Below the pieces are notes generated by a model. The model was given only the letters and a program-made list of their open reading frames with translations. It had not been told where the DNA came from and did not search any database. Below are positions 52,712-62,922 of a stretch of 64,000 nucleotides of DNA, one piece after another (within the stretch, counting starts at the first letter, position 1; every line of letters begins with the position of its first letter). Position numbers and translations under genes: made by a program. This DNA comes from Paenibacillus sp. FSL W8-0426 (lineage in GTDB: Bacteria > Bacillota > Bacilli > Paenibacillales > Paenibacillaceae): contig NZ_CP150203.1 in the NCBI RefSeq assembly GCF_037969725.1, positions 6,563,501-6,627,500 of the forward strand, read 5' to 3'.

Positions 52712-54154
52712 CTACGAGCGCAGTACGATCTTCCGATCACTGTTGTCCGCAGATGGCGATTCCGGCTCCCAACATTCAACCTCGCCCGGAATGCGGATGC
52801 GATCGCGGGTGAAGACCGGGTCCCGCCCTTCTGCCTTTTGCCTCTTGTAATCCTTCAACGCTTCAAACGTTACTTTAGACAGCATCAGGATTGCGATCAA
52901 ATTCACCACAACCATCAGCCCCATGAACAAGTCAGCCAGATCCCATACCAGCTGCACCTTGGCGACGGCACCAAACACGACCATCGCAATGACGCAAACG
53001 CGGTATAACCAGAGCCATCCTTTATTGGACTTCAGGAATTCGATGTTTGTCTCCCCGTAATAATAATTGCCGATAAGCGTACTGAAAGCAAACAGAAACA
53101 CCATAACAGCCAAAAAGCCGGAAGCCCATGATCCGATATGCACGCTTAATGCCGCCTGGGTAAGCTCAATTCCGCCCAAATTCGATCCTTCGTACAATCC
53201 GGACATCAAGATGATCATGGCCGTGCTTGTGCAAATGATGAGCGTGTCGGTCAATACGCCAAACGCCTGAATGAGCCCCTGCTTGACGGGGTGCGAAGTA
53301 TCGGCCGTTGCCGCAGCGTTCGGCGCACTCCCCATCCCCGCTTCATTCGAGAACAAACCGCGTTTGACGCCATTCATGAGGGCAGCACCGAGCGTCCCCC
53401 CCGCCACTTGCTCGAACCCGAAGGCATTTTTGACGATCAACGCAATCATTGCAGGCAGTTCCGTGACGTTCGACAGCACCACGAAGGCAGCCACGCCGAT
53501 GTAGAGCACGGCAAGCACGATGACGATGTATTCGGAAGCTTTGGCGATGCGTTTGACCCCGCCCCAGATGATCGCGGCGAATATTACCGCCATGATGATG
53601 CCCACCGTCAGACGATCCGTGCCAAACGAATTTTGAAAGGCAACGGTGATCGTGTTGGATTGCACCGCATTAAACACCAGACCGAACGAGAGAATGATCA
53701 GGACGGCAAACAACGCACCCATCCAGCGTTTTCCCAACCCCCGTTCCATGTAATAAGCCGGTCCTCCCCGGAAACCGCCGTTGTCCCGGACTTTATAGAT
53801 TTGGGCCAGCGTGCTCTCCACAAAACTGGAAGCCGCACCGATAATGGCGATGATCCACATCCAGAACACCGCCCCCGGACCACCCAAAGCGATGGCCAAC
53901 GCAATGCCCGTAATATTGCCCGTGCCCACGCGCGCAGCCATGCTGATGCAAAACGCCTGAAACGGCGATATGGTGCCCGGCTTCTTGCTCTTCGGCTCGG
54001 TAAGCACCTTCACCATGTCTCCAATCATGCGAAACTGCATGAATCTCGTTCTCGTGGTAAAATAGACCCCGCACACGACCAACAAAATAATCAATAACTT
54101 GGACCATAGAAAATCGTTGAAAAACATGACGATATCTTGTATTGTTTGCTCCAT
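52712..54154 (-). CDS. sodium:alanine/glutamine symporter, AGCS family
   Basis: A 480-residue integral membrane symporter with about eleven segments. It has AARVGTGNITGIALAIALGGPGAVFWMW, the AGCS signature, and GLFSNEAGMGSAPNAAA in the substrate-binding region. It lies back to back with a GlnL-type regulator, which recalls B. subtilis, where glnT (the AGCS glutamine transporter) is controlled by GlnK/GlnL; so glutamine is a likely substrate. I chose the ATG at 54154 (AAGGGG eight bases upstream). Its 3' end is partly duplicated near 62.6 kb. Confidence 0.92.
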   Translation of the reverse strand: MEQTIQDIVMFFNDFLWSKLLIILLVVCGVYFTTRTRFMQFRMIGDMVKVLTEPKSKKPGTISPFQAFCISMAARVGTGNITGIALAIALGGPGAVFWMWIIAIIGAASSFVESTLAQIYKVRDNGGFRGGPAYYMERGLGKRWMGALFAVLIILSFGLVFNAVQSNTITVAFQNSFGTDRLTVGIIMAVIFAAIIWGGVKRIAKASEYIVIVLAVLYIGVAAFVVLSNVTELPAMIALIVKNAFGFEQVAGGTLGAALMNGVKRGLFSNEAGMGSAPNAAATADTSHPVKQGLIQAFGVLTDTLIICTSTAMIILMSGLYEGSNLGGIELTQAALSVHIGSWASGFLAVMVFLFAFSTLIGNYYYGETNIEFLKSNKGWLWLYRVCVIAMVVFGAVAKVQLVWDLADLFMGLMVVVNLIAILMLSKVTFEALKDYKRQKAEGRDPVFTRDRIRIPGEVECWEPESPSADNSDRKIVLRS

Positions 54155-54264
54155 CAGCACTGCCCCTTATCTTCTATAATTCATTCGAATCGGCGATCTG
54201 CCCGGCTCTCGGGCTTTCATATACACATCCTGCACTGCCGTTTGCATCATTTCGCATATGCTTA

Positions 54265-54281
54265 AAGTAACGATGTTACTT
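54265..54281. promoter_or_regulatory. perfect inverted repeat between symporter and glnL-type gene
   Basis: AAGTAACGATGTTACTT is a perfect 7-bp inverted repeat around GAT, located between the divergent genes and next to a TATAGT -10-like hexamer. The remainder of this 400-base gap shows no gene. Confidence 0.45.
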
Positions 54282-54555
54282 ATAGTACGGGAACATCTAC
54301 CGAAATCGACATTTATCTACGTGTGATGGGCAAAATTTTTGTTATAAAGTGATATTCGGCCATATGTTGTGACTTTACTTGACACGATGAGGATGATAGG
54401 CGCAATGACCGCCACTCATCAGAAATGTATGCATGTTTCTGAGACACACCGCCAAAACAGGGCATACTGTGGGCAAAGATAGGATGGGGAGACATCGGAT
54501 TTTGTGCAAGCCGTTCGCAAATAGGTCGCTTGTGATCAAGAAAGGAGGAAGAAGG

Positions 54556-55488
54556 TTGAGGTATTTTATCGTGGATGACGATCAAGGAATCCGTTCCATG
54601 CTCGGTGATATTATAGAGGATGAAGGACTGGGTGAAATTGCCGGCGAATCCGAAGACGGGATGCACGTACACGCGGAGCTGCTTGAGCTGAACAAAGTGG
54701 ACATCCTGCTGATCGATCTGCTTATGCCGCAGCGTGATGGTATTCAGACGATCCGCGCGCTTGGAAACCGTTTCGGCGGGAAAATCGTCATGATTTCGCA
54801 AATCGAATCCAAAAGCATGATCGGGGAAGCTTACTCGCTTGGCATTGAATACTATATTACTAAACCGCTCAACCGCCTGGAGATCGTATCGGTACTCCGC
54901 CTTGTCAACGAGCGGTTGAGAATGCAGCAGTCGATTCAGGAAATCCAGCGCACGCTTCAAGGATTGACAGGGATTCAAGGGTCTGAGCGCCAAAGCGGAC
55001 AGGCCGCCGAAAAAAACATTACGACCGCGGGACATCATCTGTTATCGGAAATGGGCATGGTGGGGGAAGCGGGCAGCAAAGACCTGCTCGACATGCTGGA
55101 GTTTCTGGAGGAAACCGAAACGGAAGAGCATAAGCTATCCCCGTACATGTTCCCTTCCCTTAAGGATGTTTTCCATAACGTTGCCTTGCGCAAACTGGGA
55201 GCAGACGCGTCTCCCGCTGAGATCAACAAGGAGATCAAGGCTGCCGAACAACGCGTTCGCCGCGCCATTTTCCAAACGCTCAGCCATGTTGTTTCGCTCG
55301 GGCTTACAGACTATACCCATCCCAAGTTCGAAAACTACGCATCAAAGTTTTTTGATTTTACCGAAATCCGCAAAAAAATGCTGGAGCTGCAAAACAACGT
55401 CGAGCCATCCTTGTCCCAAACAAGGATCAACACCAAAAAATTCGTTCAAGTGCTGTACCTTGAAGCGAAACGCCTTCTGCAGCATTGA
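54556..55488 (+). CDS. GlnL/YcbB-type response regulator
   Basis: A 310-residue regulator with an N-terminal receiver domain (Asp54 in ILLIDLLMP, Lys in YITKPLNR) and a C-terminal YcbB-type helical DNA-binding domain (SLKDVFHNVALRKLGADASP...). I chose the TTG at 54556 because AAAGGAGGAAGAAGG stands just upstream and it gives the normal start RYFIVDDDQ. In B. subtilis GlnL with its kinase GlnK controls glutamine uptake and glutaminase. No kinase gene is present here, so this one is an orphan next to the symporter. Confidence 0.88.
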   Translation: MRYFIVDDDQGIRSMLGDIIEDEGLGEIAGESEDGMHVHAELLELNKVDILLIDLLMPQRDGIQTIRALGNRFGGKIVMISQIESKSMIGEAYSLGIEYYITKPLNRLEIVSVLRLVNERLRMQQSIQEIQRTLQGLTGIQGSERQSGQAAEKNITTAGHHLLSEMGMVGEAGSKDLLDMLEFLEETETEEHKLSPYMFPSLKDVFHNVALRKLGADASPAEINKEIKAAEQRVRRAIFQTLSHVVSLGLTDYTHPKFENYASKFFDFTEIRKKMLELQNNVEPSLSQTRINTKKFVQVLYLEAKRLLQH

Positions 55489-55504
55489 CCGCCACATCCA
55501 CAAA

Positions 55505-55582
55505 CAATGCGGACATGTCCTGACCGGAAGTGCACAGCGCTATCGCTGCCTGCTGCTCCCGGCCATTTGCATGTCCGCATTG
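55505..55582. repeat. 13-bp perfect inverted repeat after the glnL-type gene
   Basis: CAATGCGGACATG (55505-55517) and CATGTCCGCATTG (55570-55582) are perfect inverse copies flanking a GC-rich 52-base segment. No T run follows, so it is not an ordinary terminator on the plus strand. Confidence 0.6.
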
Positions 55583-55620
55583 GGATAAAGCTATATGAAA
55601 AAGAAGATTAGCATGAGAAA

Positions 55621-55806
55621 TTAAATCGGCCTGACCCCAGCCTTGCTTCCATGTTTTCGATGATATTCGTTGATCAGCTCGTCCAATGCCATGGACTGCC
55701 GAATGACATCCGGATGCCCTAGCCCACCTTTGTTATGTTCCACCAGCATGTGCAGGTTATGTCTCGCTTTTTCGATTTGACTTTTCAGATCCAAACTCAT
55801 TACCAT
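55621..55806 (-). CDS. Spo0E family aspartyl-phosphate phosphatase
   Basis: A 61-residue helical protein with the Spo0E-family pattern: IEKARHNLHMLV in the first helix and SMALDELINEYHR (a variant of SQxLDxLI) in the second. Such proteins dephosphorylate Spo0A or related response regulators and delay sporulation. AAGGAGGTCTCGGG precedes the start; ATG 55806, GTG 55809 and ATG 55800 are all possible. It stands alone. Confidence 0.85.
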   Translation of the reverse strand: MVMSLDLKSQIEKARHNLHMLVEHNKGGLGHPDVIRQSMALDELINEYHRKHGSKAGVRPI

Positions 55807-56227
55807 CACCCGAGACCTCCTTAATACTGTGATATAGTTTAGGTTTTGCTGTCAATCTTCGGTTGGATTAACATATGGCATCATCGGCTCGGGTGCGGCT
55901 GCATCACCCATTTTTTGAGATTCTTTACGGATATAGTAACACATTAAGGCACAATTTGACTCTATAATATCAAAAAATAATGACGAAAAACCCCAAATCC
56001 CCCCTCATTCATAGCCATATATGGGATCACATCGTTAATAGGCGTCTATATATTGTGTTCAAGTACAACATGAATCGAATGCTGCAAAATACTAGAAATG
56101 GAGTAATAACCCGATCGATTACGATCACAAATTCCAATGTGACTATACTGTGAATATTACCCACTTGTCGCTTTTTATGACATCACATTTGCAAGAAAAA
56201 TGAATTTCTTGTCCATGTAGACCAAAA
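55807..56227. other. AT-rich non-coding region
   Basis: About 420 bases with no credible ORF. It contains the promoter region of the Spo0E-like gene (a TTGACA at 55855-55850 on the minus strand without a good -10). I see nothing else definite. Confidence 0.4.
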
Positions 56228-56286
56228 AGCACCCCTCTGTCGAGATTCGACCCGCATGGGCCGACCCAGATTGCAGAGAGGTGCTT
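56228..56286 (-). terminator. terminator of the rhamnogalacturonan lyase gene
   Basis: AAGCACCTCTCTG and CAGAGGGGTGCTT pair along a 13-position stem on the minus strand, with one mismatch and a long loop, followed by TTTTT. Confidence 0.7.
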
Positions 56287-56337
56287 CTCCTCATTTGCCA
56301 ACCGATCAATTCGTTATCGCTTTGTGATCAGGATTAT

Positions 56338-59300
56338 TCAAGGTCTGACGGTTACTTTCAAGACATCACTCTTTACCGATCCACTTTCATTGATCCATTC
56401 CACAACATACTCATATTCCCCCGGAGCTCTGTCCGAGATCGTCACCTTCGCCTCTTGGGCATTAGGCGTGGCTGCCGTCAGCGTCTGTGCATCGATCTCT
56501 GCTCCGTTCTCATACAGGCGATATGAGGTAGCATTGGTGCCCCACCACATATTGATGGTAATGATGTAATTGCCGTCGCCATCCCAATTGTCGGATGAAA
56601 GCACAGGTTGGCCTGGCGATGCATCCGCAACCGTCACGGTGAGCGGCGCACATTCGGTCGTCCCTTTGGCATTTATCAGCTCACACGTGTAAACATATGT
56701 GCCGTTGACTCGTCCTGAAATGTCCGTGACCGCCTTCTGGGCCGATGGCGTCGACGCAGCAAGCTGCTGGGTATCGATCAGCTCGCCGTTCTCATACAAT
56801 TTGTATTCGGTACCGTTGTTTCCCCACCACATGTTCATCGTGATCGTATAACTTCCATCAGCGAGGCCGTCTCCATGCGTGTTATTATCGGACAACACCG
56901 GCATTCCCGGTGCCCCGTCTGCCTGATCCGCAGTCACGACCGTCACTTCGACCGACAATTCGGTGGCCAGACCGGCTCCATTCACTGCTCGTGCAGTGAA
57001 CTTGTGTTTGCCGACCAGCCCCTTCAGACTGATTTCGTCACCCTGTTTCACCAGCTCCCCATCCCAGGTCAGCACCAGTTGGGTAATGCCCGATTCGGGA
57101 TCTTCGGCTTGGACGTCCACCTTCAATACTTCATCTTCCTTCATTTTCTCTGCAGGCAGTCCGGAAATGACCGGAGGGGTTGTATCCTCGGGGGCTTGCG
57201 GTTCACCGACATAGCGGATGCTCGGTGCTGCAGGCTGTTCCATGCCTACGCCAAGATGAAAACCCGTATGCGGCGGTTGGTTATAGGCAACATTTTGCCA
57301 TGCTACGCCAAGACGATACACCGGATCATGCATCAGCGTGCGAATTCTCACGTCCGTCTCATCCGTTGTCGTGTAGATGCGGAGCTCCGAGCTGTCCTCG
57401 CTGCGCCACATCACTTCCTCGCGCCAATCGCCGAACAGGTCAGCCTGCAAGCTCGGATTGGCTTTGGTGCCGTTATTGGAGGCTGATCCCGCAGCCGTGA
57501 GCAGGTTCACCGTGGTTTGATTTTCGTAATCCCATTTGTCGACTCGAATGCCGTCCTGCAGCTCGCGCAGCAGGTCCCCGTCCCACCAAATGCCGAAATT
57601 CGTGGAAGAAGGAATATTCGCGGAGATCAGTTCCCCCTGGGCACTGTACAGACCGGTAATCGGGATATGCTGTTCATTCGTAATGGTTGCAGCCCATACT
57701 TCCGATCCCGGGTAATTCGGATCGATGTCTGCCGCCATACCGCGTCCGGTATCCATGCCGGTGAATACGCCCCAAAGCACTTCTCCTGTCGCTGCATCGC
57801 GCATTTCCATTCCGTACTGCGAGCTTTTGTTCTCGTGCACGCCGAACACTTCCAATCCCGAACGCGTCGGATCCAGATCGCTTAAATGCATGGCATCCCC
57901 GTGGCCGAGCTTGGTGTTGTACAACGGTTTGCCGTCATCATCGATCGCCATGGCACCAAACGTAATTTCGTCCTTGCCATCTCCGTCGACGTCGGCAACC
58001 GACAAATTATGATTGCCTTGACCGGCATACTCCGCGTGCCCGTCATCATTGGAATCGAAACGCCATACCTGGCTGAGTTTGCCGTCGCGGAAGTTATAGG
58101 TTGCAAGCACGGTGCGCGTATAATAACCGCGGCTGAACATGGCGCTTGGACGTTCCCCGTCCACATAAGCTACCGCTGCCAGGAAGCGGTCTACGCGATT
58201 GCCGTATCCGTCTCCCCATGAAGCCACGTCCCCACGCGGCGGATCATAGTCCACCGTATCGAGAGCAGCTCCGGTCTTGCCGTCAAACACGGTGAGGAAC
58301 TCGTCGCCGAGCAAAACATACCCCGAGCTGTTGCGGTGGTCGGCATCGGCGTCGCCAATCACCTTGCCCTGCCCGTCGACGGTGCCGTCGGCAGTACGCA
58401 TCATCAGCTCTGCCCGGCCATCGCCGTCAAAGTCGTATACCAAGAACGGAGAGTAGTGAGCCCCTGCGCGAATATTCCGCCCCATGTCGATGCGCCACAG
58501 CCTGGTTCCGTCCAGCTTGTAAGCGTCCATGTACACGATGCCCGTGTATCCGGCCTGGGAGTTGTCTTTAGCGTTAGATGGATACCACATCAGCACGATC
58601 TCGTACTCTCCGTCACCGTCCAGGTCACCCACGCTGGCATCGCCAGCATGGTACGTATATGGCTGACCATCTTTCGTATAGGCATCCGCTGGCTTCTGCA
58701 GCGGTATCGGCAAATACTGCTCCTGCCATACGCCGAACTCCTTGGTCGCCGCTTTTTCAATGCCATTCAACACACTTGTAATGCGGTATTTGGAATTCTC
58801 CGTTCCTTCCGCATCGGTATAGTTCGTGCTATTCGCGATCGGCTCCTCATTCAGCTTTTCTCCGTCGCGATATACGTTGAATGCAATGGATTCAGGGTCG
58901 AGGCCCAGCATGCGCCAGCCGAGATAGTTGCCGTTATCCGTCCGAACCGCTACCGGTGCGCGATCCAAATACTCCATCTCGCGTTCCAGCTTCGTTGCGA
59001 CAGGCGTCTCAAGGACGGCCGACAGCTCCGATACGCCGCCCGCATTGACGGAAGCGACTTTGTAGTAATAAGGAATCGTGCTCAGAATCGTGGAATCCGT
59101 ATATGTCGTTTCTTTGGTTCGACCGATCAGGTCGTAAGGTCCGTCTGCCTTGACCGCGCGATAAATCTGATATGAACGTGCGCCTGCAGCTTCATTCCAG
59201 CCGATGGTGGCATCGTTCTTGTTAATGTTCTGCAACGTTAAGCCGGAAGGCACTTCGGCTTTGTCGACGGTGGAATCAATGGTCGATACGGACAAGGCAT

Positions 59301-61533
59301 TGGAAGTTACCGATTCCGTCCCTGTGCTGTCCACGGCTGTAACCGTGTATACATATTCTCCGCCCAGCTCCACTTCGTTGTCCACGTAGACGGTCTCTGC
59401 CGTCGTAGCCAGCAGCTCGGCCTTGGAGGCTCCGCGGGATTGGCGATACACCTTGTACTCGGCCGCATCCGCCGCCGCTTCCCATGATAGGGCAGCCGTA
59501 ATCGGATCGGCGTCGAGGTTCAATTCATCCAGCTTCAGGTTTGCGGGAGCCGTCAATACGGGCGTGATCTCGATCCCGTTCAAATGCGCCGTTTGTCCGC
59601 TGAACACCAGATTCATCTGTCCATCCTGAACCGTGACTTGGTTGAACACCTTTTCGGCAATATTTTGGGCGCCGGAGGAGACGGTACCATAATCTTTGCC
59701 TTCGATGTTGACGTTCGTTCTGGCCGATCCGATCCAGTCGCCCGTATACGTCTTCACCGAGTACGTTCCGTTCGGCAAATCCACCTTGAATTCGTACGAC
59801 CCGCCGAAATAAATGACGAAATCGCGGCGCAGGTCATCGGTGGCGCTGCCACGGTCCCGATCCGCCATATTGGCTGAAGAGGTCAGGCCGTAACCCCGTT
59901 CCGGCGTATAAATCGTATTCCGATTGACCTCGGTGTACCCTGCAGCTACCGGCGAGCCGACCGGGCCGAAATCATAACGGTAATTGGCCGATTTGGTCGT
60001 AAAGCCGACTTCATCCGAAGCTTCCGATTCGCCGCGTCCGTTCACGGCAGTAACTCGAACGGTGTAGGATTGTCCTTCGGCCAATCCGCTAAGCGTAAGC
60101 GTAGGCACGGTGGCCGTTCCTGCCAGCTTGTAGGCTGATTCCGGCTCGGATGCCAGTTTCCGGTACACTTTGTAAATATCAGCGGCGTCATCAGCCGTCC
60201 ATTTCAACACAGCCCCTGCGTTGCTGATGCTGCCTGCTCTAAGATCCTGCGGTTTGGCCGGCACTTCGGCCGGAACCTGCGCATCCTTGACGGCGGCGGA
60301 CAACGGAAGGTCCAGCTCACGGATGGCATTGGCAACAAGCCTTGCGATCTGGATCGCTCCGTATTCCTGGAAGTGGGTATTATCCGTTGCGCCGTTCGGG
60401 AAGGCCTGGTAGATACCCGCCGGCACATGAAGGAATACCGACAAGGTCGCCTCCGGCCCGATGGAATCGTAATATGCGATGCTAAGCGCGCTGAGATCGA
60501 TCAATTTCACGTTTTTCTCGGCCGCGACTTCCTTCATCGCCTGCACGTATTCAGGGAAGGACACATTAAATTTGCCCGTATCCGCGTTGAAATCGCGGCG
60601 TCCCATCGGCGTCACCAGAATTGGCGTAGCACCCCGCTGCTCCACCCCGTCTATGTAAGTCTTCAGGTAGTTTTTGTAATCGGCGGGTGAGGCGTAGCGA
60701 TCGGGAACGCTGATCGTTGCGTCGTTATGCCCGAATTGAACCAGAAGGTAATCGCCCGGACGAATGGCGCGCAAAATTTCATCCAGCCTGCCTTGGAAAA
60801 TAAATGACTTGGAGCTGCGTCCGCCGATGGAATGGTTTTTGATCTCCACGGCATCACTGAAGAACGATGGCAGCATCTGGCCGTATCCGGCTTGAGGTTT
60901 CCAGTACGGGTCATACGTCTGCATGGTGGAATCGCCCGCAAGGTACAGCACCGGTTTGCTCCCGGCCTCCCGCTCAGGCAACCTTTCAATCGTAAGCGCA
61001 TTCAATTTGGCGGCCGTTCCGGCGAACTCAAAGTTCATCTGCCCGTCCACCAGCGCAATGTCGAAGCTCATCTCCAAAAATTCACCAGCCGCTTTGGCCG
61101 TGGGCAGCACCTTATCCATGCTCTCCACCTTGATGGCAATGTCCGTATTCCCTTGCGGGTCGCCCGCCACCAGGGAAACGGTGTAATCGCCATTCGGTAA
61201 ATCAACCTTGAAGCCTGCCCCTTCGGCCAGCAAGGCAAAGTCCGATTTGATCGGATCTTCCGTGCCCCGATCCTGTACCGTAACTTTAGACAGATCCGTG
61301 AAGCCGTAACCCGCCCCGGCAGAATAAGCAGCGCTCGCGTCAACCGCCGTATATCCGTCTGCCGTCCCACCCGAACCGAAGTCGTATTTATGAAAGATTG
61401 CATCGGCAGCATTCCCTTCGGAAGCAGCCGCACTTACCGTTGTCATGCCAAACATCGTCCCCCAGCCCATGCTGGAGATGGTAAACACCCATATGAGCAA
61501 GATCAAGCCGATTCGTCGCGTCTTCGCGATCAT
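56338..61533 (-). CDS. secreted rhamnogalacturonan acetylesterase-PL11 lyase multidomain enzyme
   Basis: A 1731-residue exported protein. After the signal peptide (about 1-37) come a malectin-like domain (45-185) and an SGNH esterase domain (195-410: Ser202 in [17 protein letters not shown], and DNTH near 384-387), which resembles rhamnogalacturonan acetylesterases. Then follow an Fn3 domain, a second malectin-like domain (515-655), two Fn3 domains, a family 11 rhamnogalacturonan lyase (about 850-1465; YesW-like with [21 protein letters not shown] and repeated DxDGDG Ca2+ sites), an Ig-like domain and two 95-residue repeats (WWG-N/T-N-x-T). I chose the ATG at 61533 (AAAGGATGGG upstream). It would deacetylate and cleave pectin side-branched backbone. 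A cre site lies upstream. Confidence 0.9.
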   Translation of the reverse strand: MIAKTRRIGLILLIWVFTISSMGWGTMFGMTTVSAAASEGNAADAIFHKYDFGSGGTADGYTAVDASAAYSAGAGYGFTDLSKVTVQDRGTEDPIKSDFALLAEGAGFKVDLPNGDYTVSLVAGDPQGNTDIAIKVESMDKVLPTAKAAGEFLEMSFDIALVDGQMNFEFAGTAAKLNALTIERLPEREAGSKPVLYLAGDSTMQTYDPYWKPQAGYGQMLPSFFSDAVEIKNHSIGGRSSKSFIFQGRLDEILRAIRPGDYLLVQFGHNDATISVPDRYASPADYKNYLKTYIDGVEQRGATPILVTPMGRRDFNADTGKFNVSFPEYVQAMKEVAAEKNVKLIDLSALSIAYYDSIGPEATLSVFLHVPAGIYQAFPNGATDNTHFQEYGAIQIARLVANAIRELDLPLSAAVKDAQVPAEVPAKPQDLRAGSISNAGAVLKWTADDAADIYKVYRKLASEPESAYKLAGTATVPTLTLSGLAEGQSYTVRVTAVNGRGESEASDEVGFTTKSANYRYDFGPVGSPVAAGYTEVNRNTIYTPERGYGLTSSANMADRDRGSATDDLRRDFVIYFGGSYEFKVDLPNGTYSVKTYTGDWIGSARTNVNIEGKDYGTVSSGAQNIAEKVFNQVTVQDGQMNLVFSGQTAHLNGIEITPVLTAPANLKLDELNLDADPITAALSWEAAADAAEYKVYRQSRGASKAELLATTAETVYVDNEVELGGEYVYTVTAVDSTGTESVTSNALSVSTIDSTVDKAEVPSGLTLQNINKNDATIGWNEAAGARSYQIYRAVKADGPYDLIGRTKETTYTDSTILSTIPYYYKVASVNAGGVSELSAVLETPVATKLEREMEYLDRAPVAVRTDNGNYLGWRMLGLDPESIAFNVYRDGEKLNEEPIANSTNYTDAEGTENSKYRITSVLNGIEKAATKEFGVWQEQYLPIPLQKPADAYTKDGQPYTYHAGDASVGDLDGDGEYEIVLMWYPSNAKDNSQAGYTGIVYMDAYKLDGTRLWRIDMGRNIRAGAHYSPFLVYDFDGDGRAELMMRTADGTVDGQGKVIGDADADHRNSSGYVLLGDEFLTVFDGKTGAALDTVDYDPPRGDVASWGDGYGNRVDRFLAAVAYVDGERPSAMFSRGYYTRTVLATYNFRDGKLSQVWRFDSNDDGHAEYAGQGNHNLSVADVDGDGKDEITFGAMAIDDDGKPLYNTKLGHGDAMHLSDLDPTRSGLEVFGVHENKSSQYGMEMRDAATGEVLWGVFTGMDTGRGMAADIDPNYPGSEVWAATITNEQHIPITGLYSAQGELISANIPSSTNFGIWWDGDLLRELQDGIRVDKWDYENQTTVNLLTAAGSASNNGTKANPSLQADLFGDWREEVMWRSEDSSELRIYTTTDETDVRIRTLMHDPVYRLGVAWQNVAYNQPPHTGFHLGVGMEQPAAPSIRYVGEPQAPEDTTPPVISGLPAEKMKEDEVLKVDVQAEDPESGITQLVLTWDGELVKQGDEISLKGLVGKHKFTARAVNGAGLATELSVEVTVVTADQADGAPGMPVLSDNNTHGDGLADGSYTITMNMWWGNNGTEYKLYENGELIDTQQLAASTPSAQKAVTDISGRVNGTYVYTCELINAKGTTECAPLTVTVADASPGQPVLSSDNWDGDGNYIITINMWWGTNATSYRLYENGAEIDAQTLTAATPNAQEAKVTISDRAPGEYEYVVEWINESGSVKSDVLKVTVRP

Positions 61534-61598
61534 CAATACCCATCCTTTCGTCATCTCATGATTGAATGATTACAGACAAATTGATGAAACCACTAAAC

Positions 61599-61614
61599 AA
61601 GTAAGCGCTTGCAA
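61599..61614 (-). promoter_or_regulatory. cre site upstream of the rhamnogalacturonan lyase gene
   Basis: AAGTAAGCGCTTGCAA matches the CcpA cre consensus (WTGNAARCGNWWWCAW) at 14 of 16 positions. It is 66 bases upstream of the start. The rest of the 61534-61977 gap shows no gene. Confidence 0.65.
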
Positions 61615-61977
61615 TATGTCGTATCCAACGTTTTTCTTCTCTGATTTATGTCATTTCCGGGCCCCGCATCGGCCCGCCCGCTTCCCTCCCCATACCAAAA
61701 GTAAATTACTTTCTAGATACTATCCTTTCTCCCAGGGAATGAACATGTAATTTTCCGTCTTCTTCCATTAAAAAACCGATTTTTTGATGTATTACTCTTG
61801 CTCAAAACCGTTTCAGTGGATCAGCACCGCCATAGCGATAAATGTCCTTTTCAATCATCAACCATTCAGTTACAATAGGGCAATGTGTGTCCGGACCCAG
61901 CGGATACAAAATTAAACCATTCAAGGATGTATGCTTCGCACCATCCGATTTGAACCATTGGAGGCTTATCAACAACT

Positions 61978-62601
61978 ATGCAAACCGATTCACGCACTCA
62001 AGTCAAAATCATAAACGCCGATCCCAGCGCGATGGGATTATTCGGGCTGGCCATCGTCACTTTGGTCGCCTCTTCCCAAAAGCTCGGCATCACGGAAGGG
62101 CTTAGCTACGCGATCCCATGGGCGATTTTCCTCGGCGCGTTCGCGCAATTGTTCGCTTGCATTCAAGATTCGAAAAGAAATAACACCTTCGGTACAACGG
62201 CCTTTGGCGCATACGCATTTTTCTGGTTTGCGATGGGGGCAAACTGGCTGATCAAAATGGGCGTGTTCGGCTCCACTCTTGCGGAACAAACCGATGGCAA
62301 GCAGCTCGGATTCGCTTTTGCCGGATATTTGATCTTCACCCTGTTCATGACGCTGGGCGCCGTGGAAGCGAACAAGGTATTGCTGATCATTTTCATTCTG
62401 ATCGATTTCCTGTTCCTGGGCCTTACCTTCGACGCCTTCGGCATTGCCCCGCATATTTTCCATACCATTGCAGCCTATGCCGAGCTGTGCATCGGAATCG
62501 TATCATTGTATGGTACGGGAGCTTCGGTGCTGAACGCCCACTTCGGGCGAACGTTCCTGCCCGTTGGTGGACCATCCGGCATTTTCAAAGCCAAGGCTTA
62601 A
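61978..62601 (+). CDS. acetate uptake transporter, GPR1/FUN34/YaaH family
   Basis: A 207-residue membrane protein with six predicted helices. The family motif near the N-terminus is a variant, ADPSAMGLFGLA, in place of NPAPLGL. Conserved segments such as FGTTAFGAYAFFW and a C-terminal YGTGASVLNAHFGRTFLPVG support the call. These proteins transport acetate or succinate. GGAGGC lies 13 bases before the ATG, a little far. It is divergent from the acetylesterase-lyase gene, whose action releases acetate. Confidence 0.88.
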   Translation: MQTDSRTQVKIINADPSAMGLFGLAIVTLVASSQKLGITEGLSYAIPWAIFLGAFAQLFACIQDSKRNNTFGTTAFGAYAFFWFAMGANWLIKMGVFGSTLAEQTDGKQLGFAFAGYLIFTLFMTLGAVEANKVLLIIFILIDFLFLGLTFDAFGIAPHIFHTIAAYAELCIGIVSLYGTGASVLNAHFGRTFLPVGGPSGIFKAKA

Positions 62602-62604
62602 TAA

Positions 62605-62675
62605 TATAGAAACCGCATAAATAAACCACACCAGGCTACTGCGATTGCAGTACCATTTTCCGATCGCTGTTATCC
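62605..62675 (-). pseudogene. remnant of a second AGCS symporter 3' end
   Basis: About 71 bases match the 3' end and downstream flank of the symporter gene at 52677-52747 with roughly 84% identity by eye. On the minus strand it encodes DNSDRKMVLQSQ and a stop, compared with DNSDRKIVLRS in the intact gene. No upstream part of the symporter is present, so only the tail survives. An ORF reading through it (to 62854) has no credible protein content otherwise. Confidence 0.7.
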
Positions 62676-62683
62676 TTTTCGAA

Positions 62684-62724
62684 GGGGTGTCCCTCAGTCA
62701 TCATCGATGACTGAGGGACGCCCC
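62684..62724 (+). terminator. strong terminator after the acetate transporter
   Basis: GGGGTGTCCCTCAGTCAT (62684-62701) pairs over 18 positions, with one T-G, with ATGACTGAGGGACGCCCC (62707-62724), followed by TCTTTTG. Confidence 0.9.
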
Positions 62725-62885
62725 TCTTTTGTTCAATGCTCGAACATTTCCCCATTTCATTCAAGCACTTTTCCTTTTCAAGCATCGGGAAGATGAAGGT
62801 ATTGTCGAACGAAGAAGAACGAATTAGAATTTGAGAATGTGCAGCTGACGTCACATCGAAGCTAAAAGACCGCTAACAATCAAAA

Positions 62886-62899
62886 TGTAAGCACTTACA
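62886..62899. promoter_or_regulatory. cre-like palindrome upstream of the histidine kinase
   Basis: TGTAAGCACTTACA is close to the symmetric cre sequence TGTAAGCGCTTACA (one difference, CA for the central CG). It lies 24 bases before the kinase start. Confidence 0.45.
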
Positions 62900-62922
62900 G
62901 ATTGAAAGGAAACGTGAACCTC

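Noticed and set aside
61842..62105. 87-codon plus-strand ORF overlapping the acetate transporter start
   Set aside because: Out of frame with the transporter gene, and its C-terminal half is only a frame-shifted reading of that gene.
62636..62854. 72-codon minus-strand ORF as an independent gene
   Set aside because: Its last 12 residues are the copied tail of the AGCS symporter and the rest runs through a strong terminator hairpin, so it is better seen as a gene remnant.
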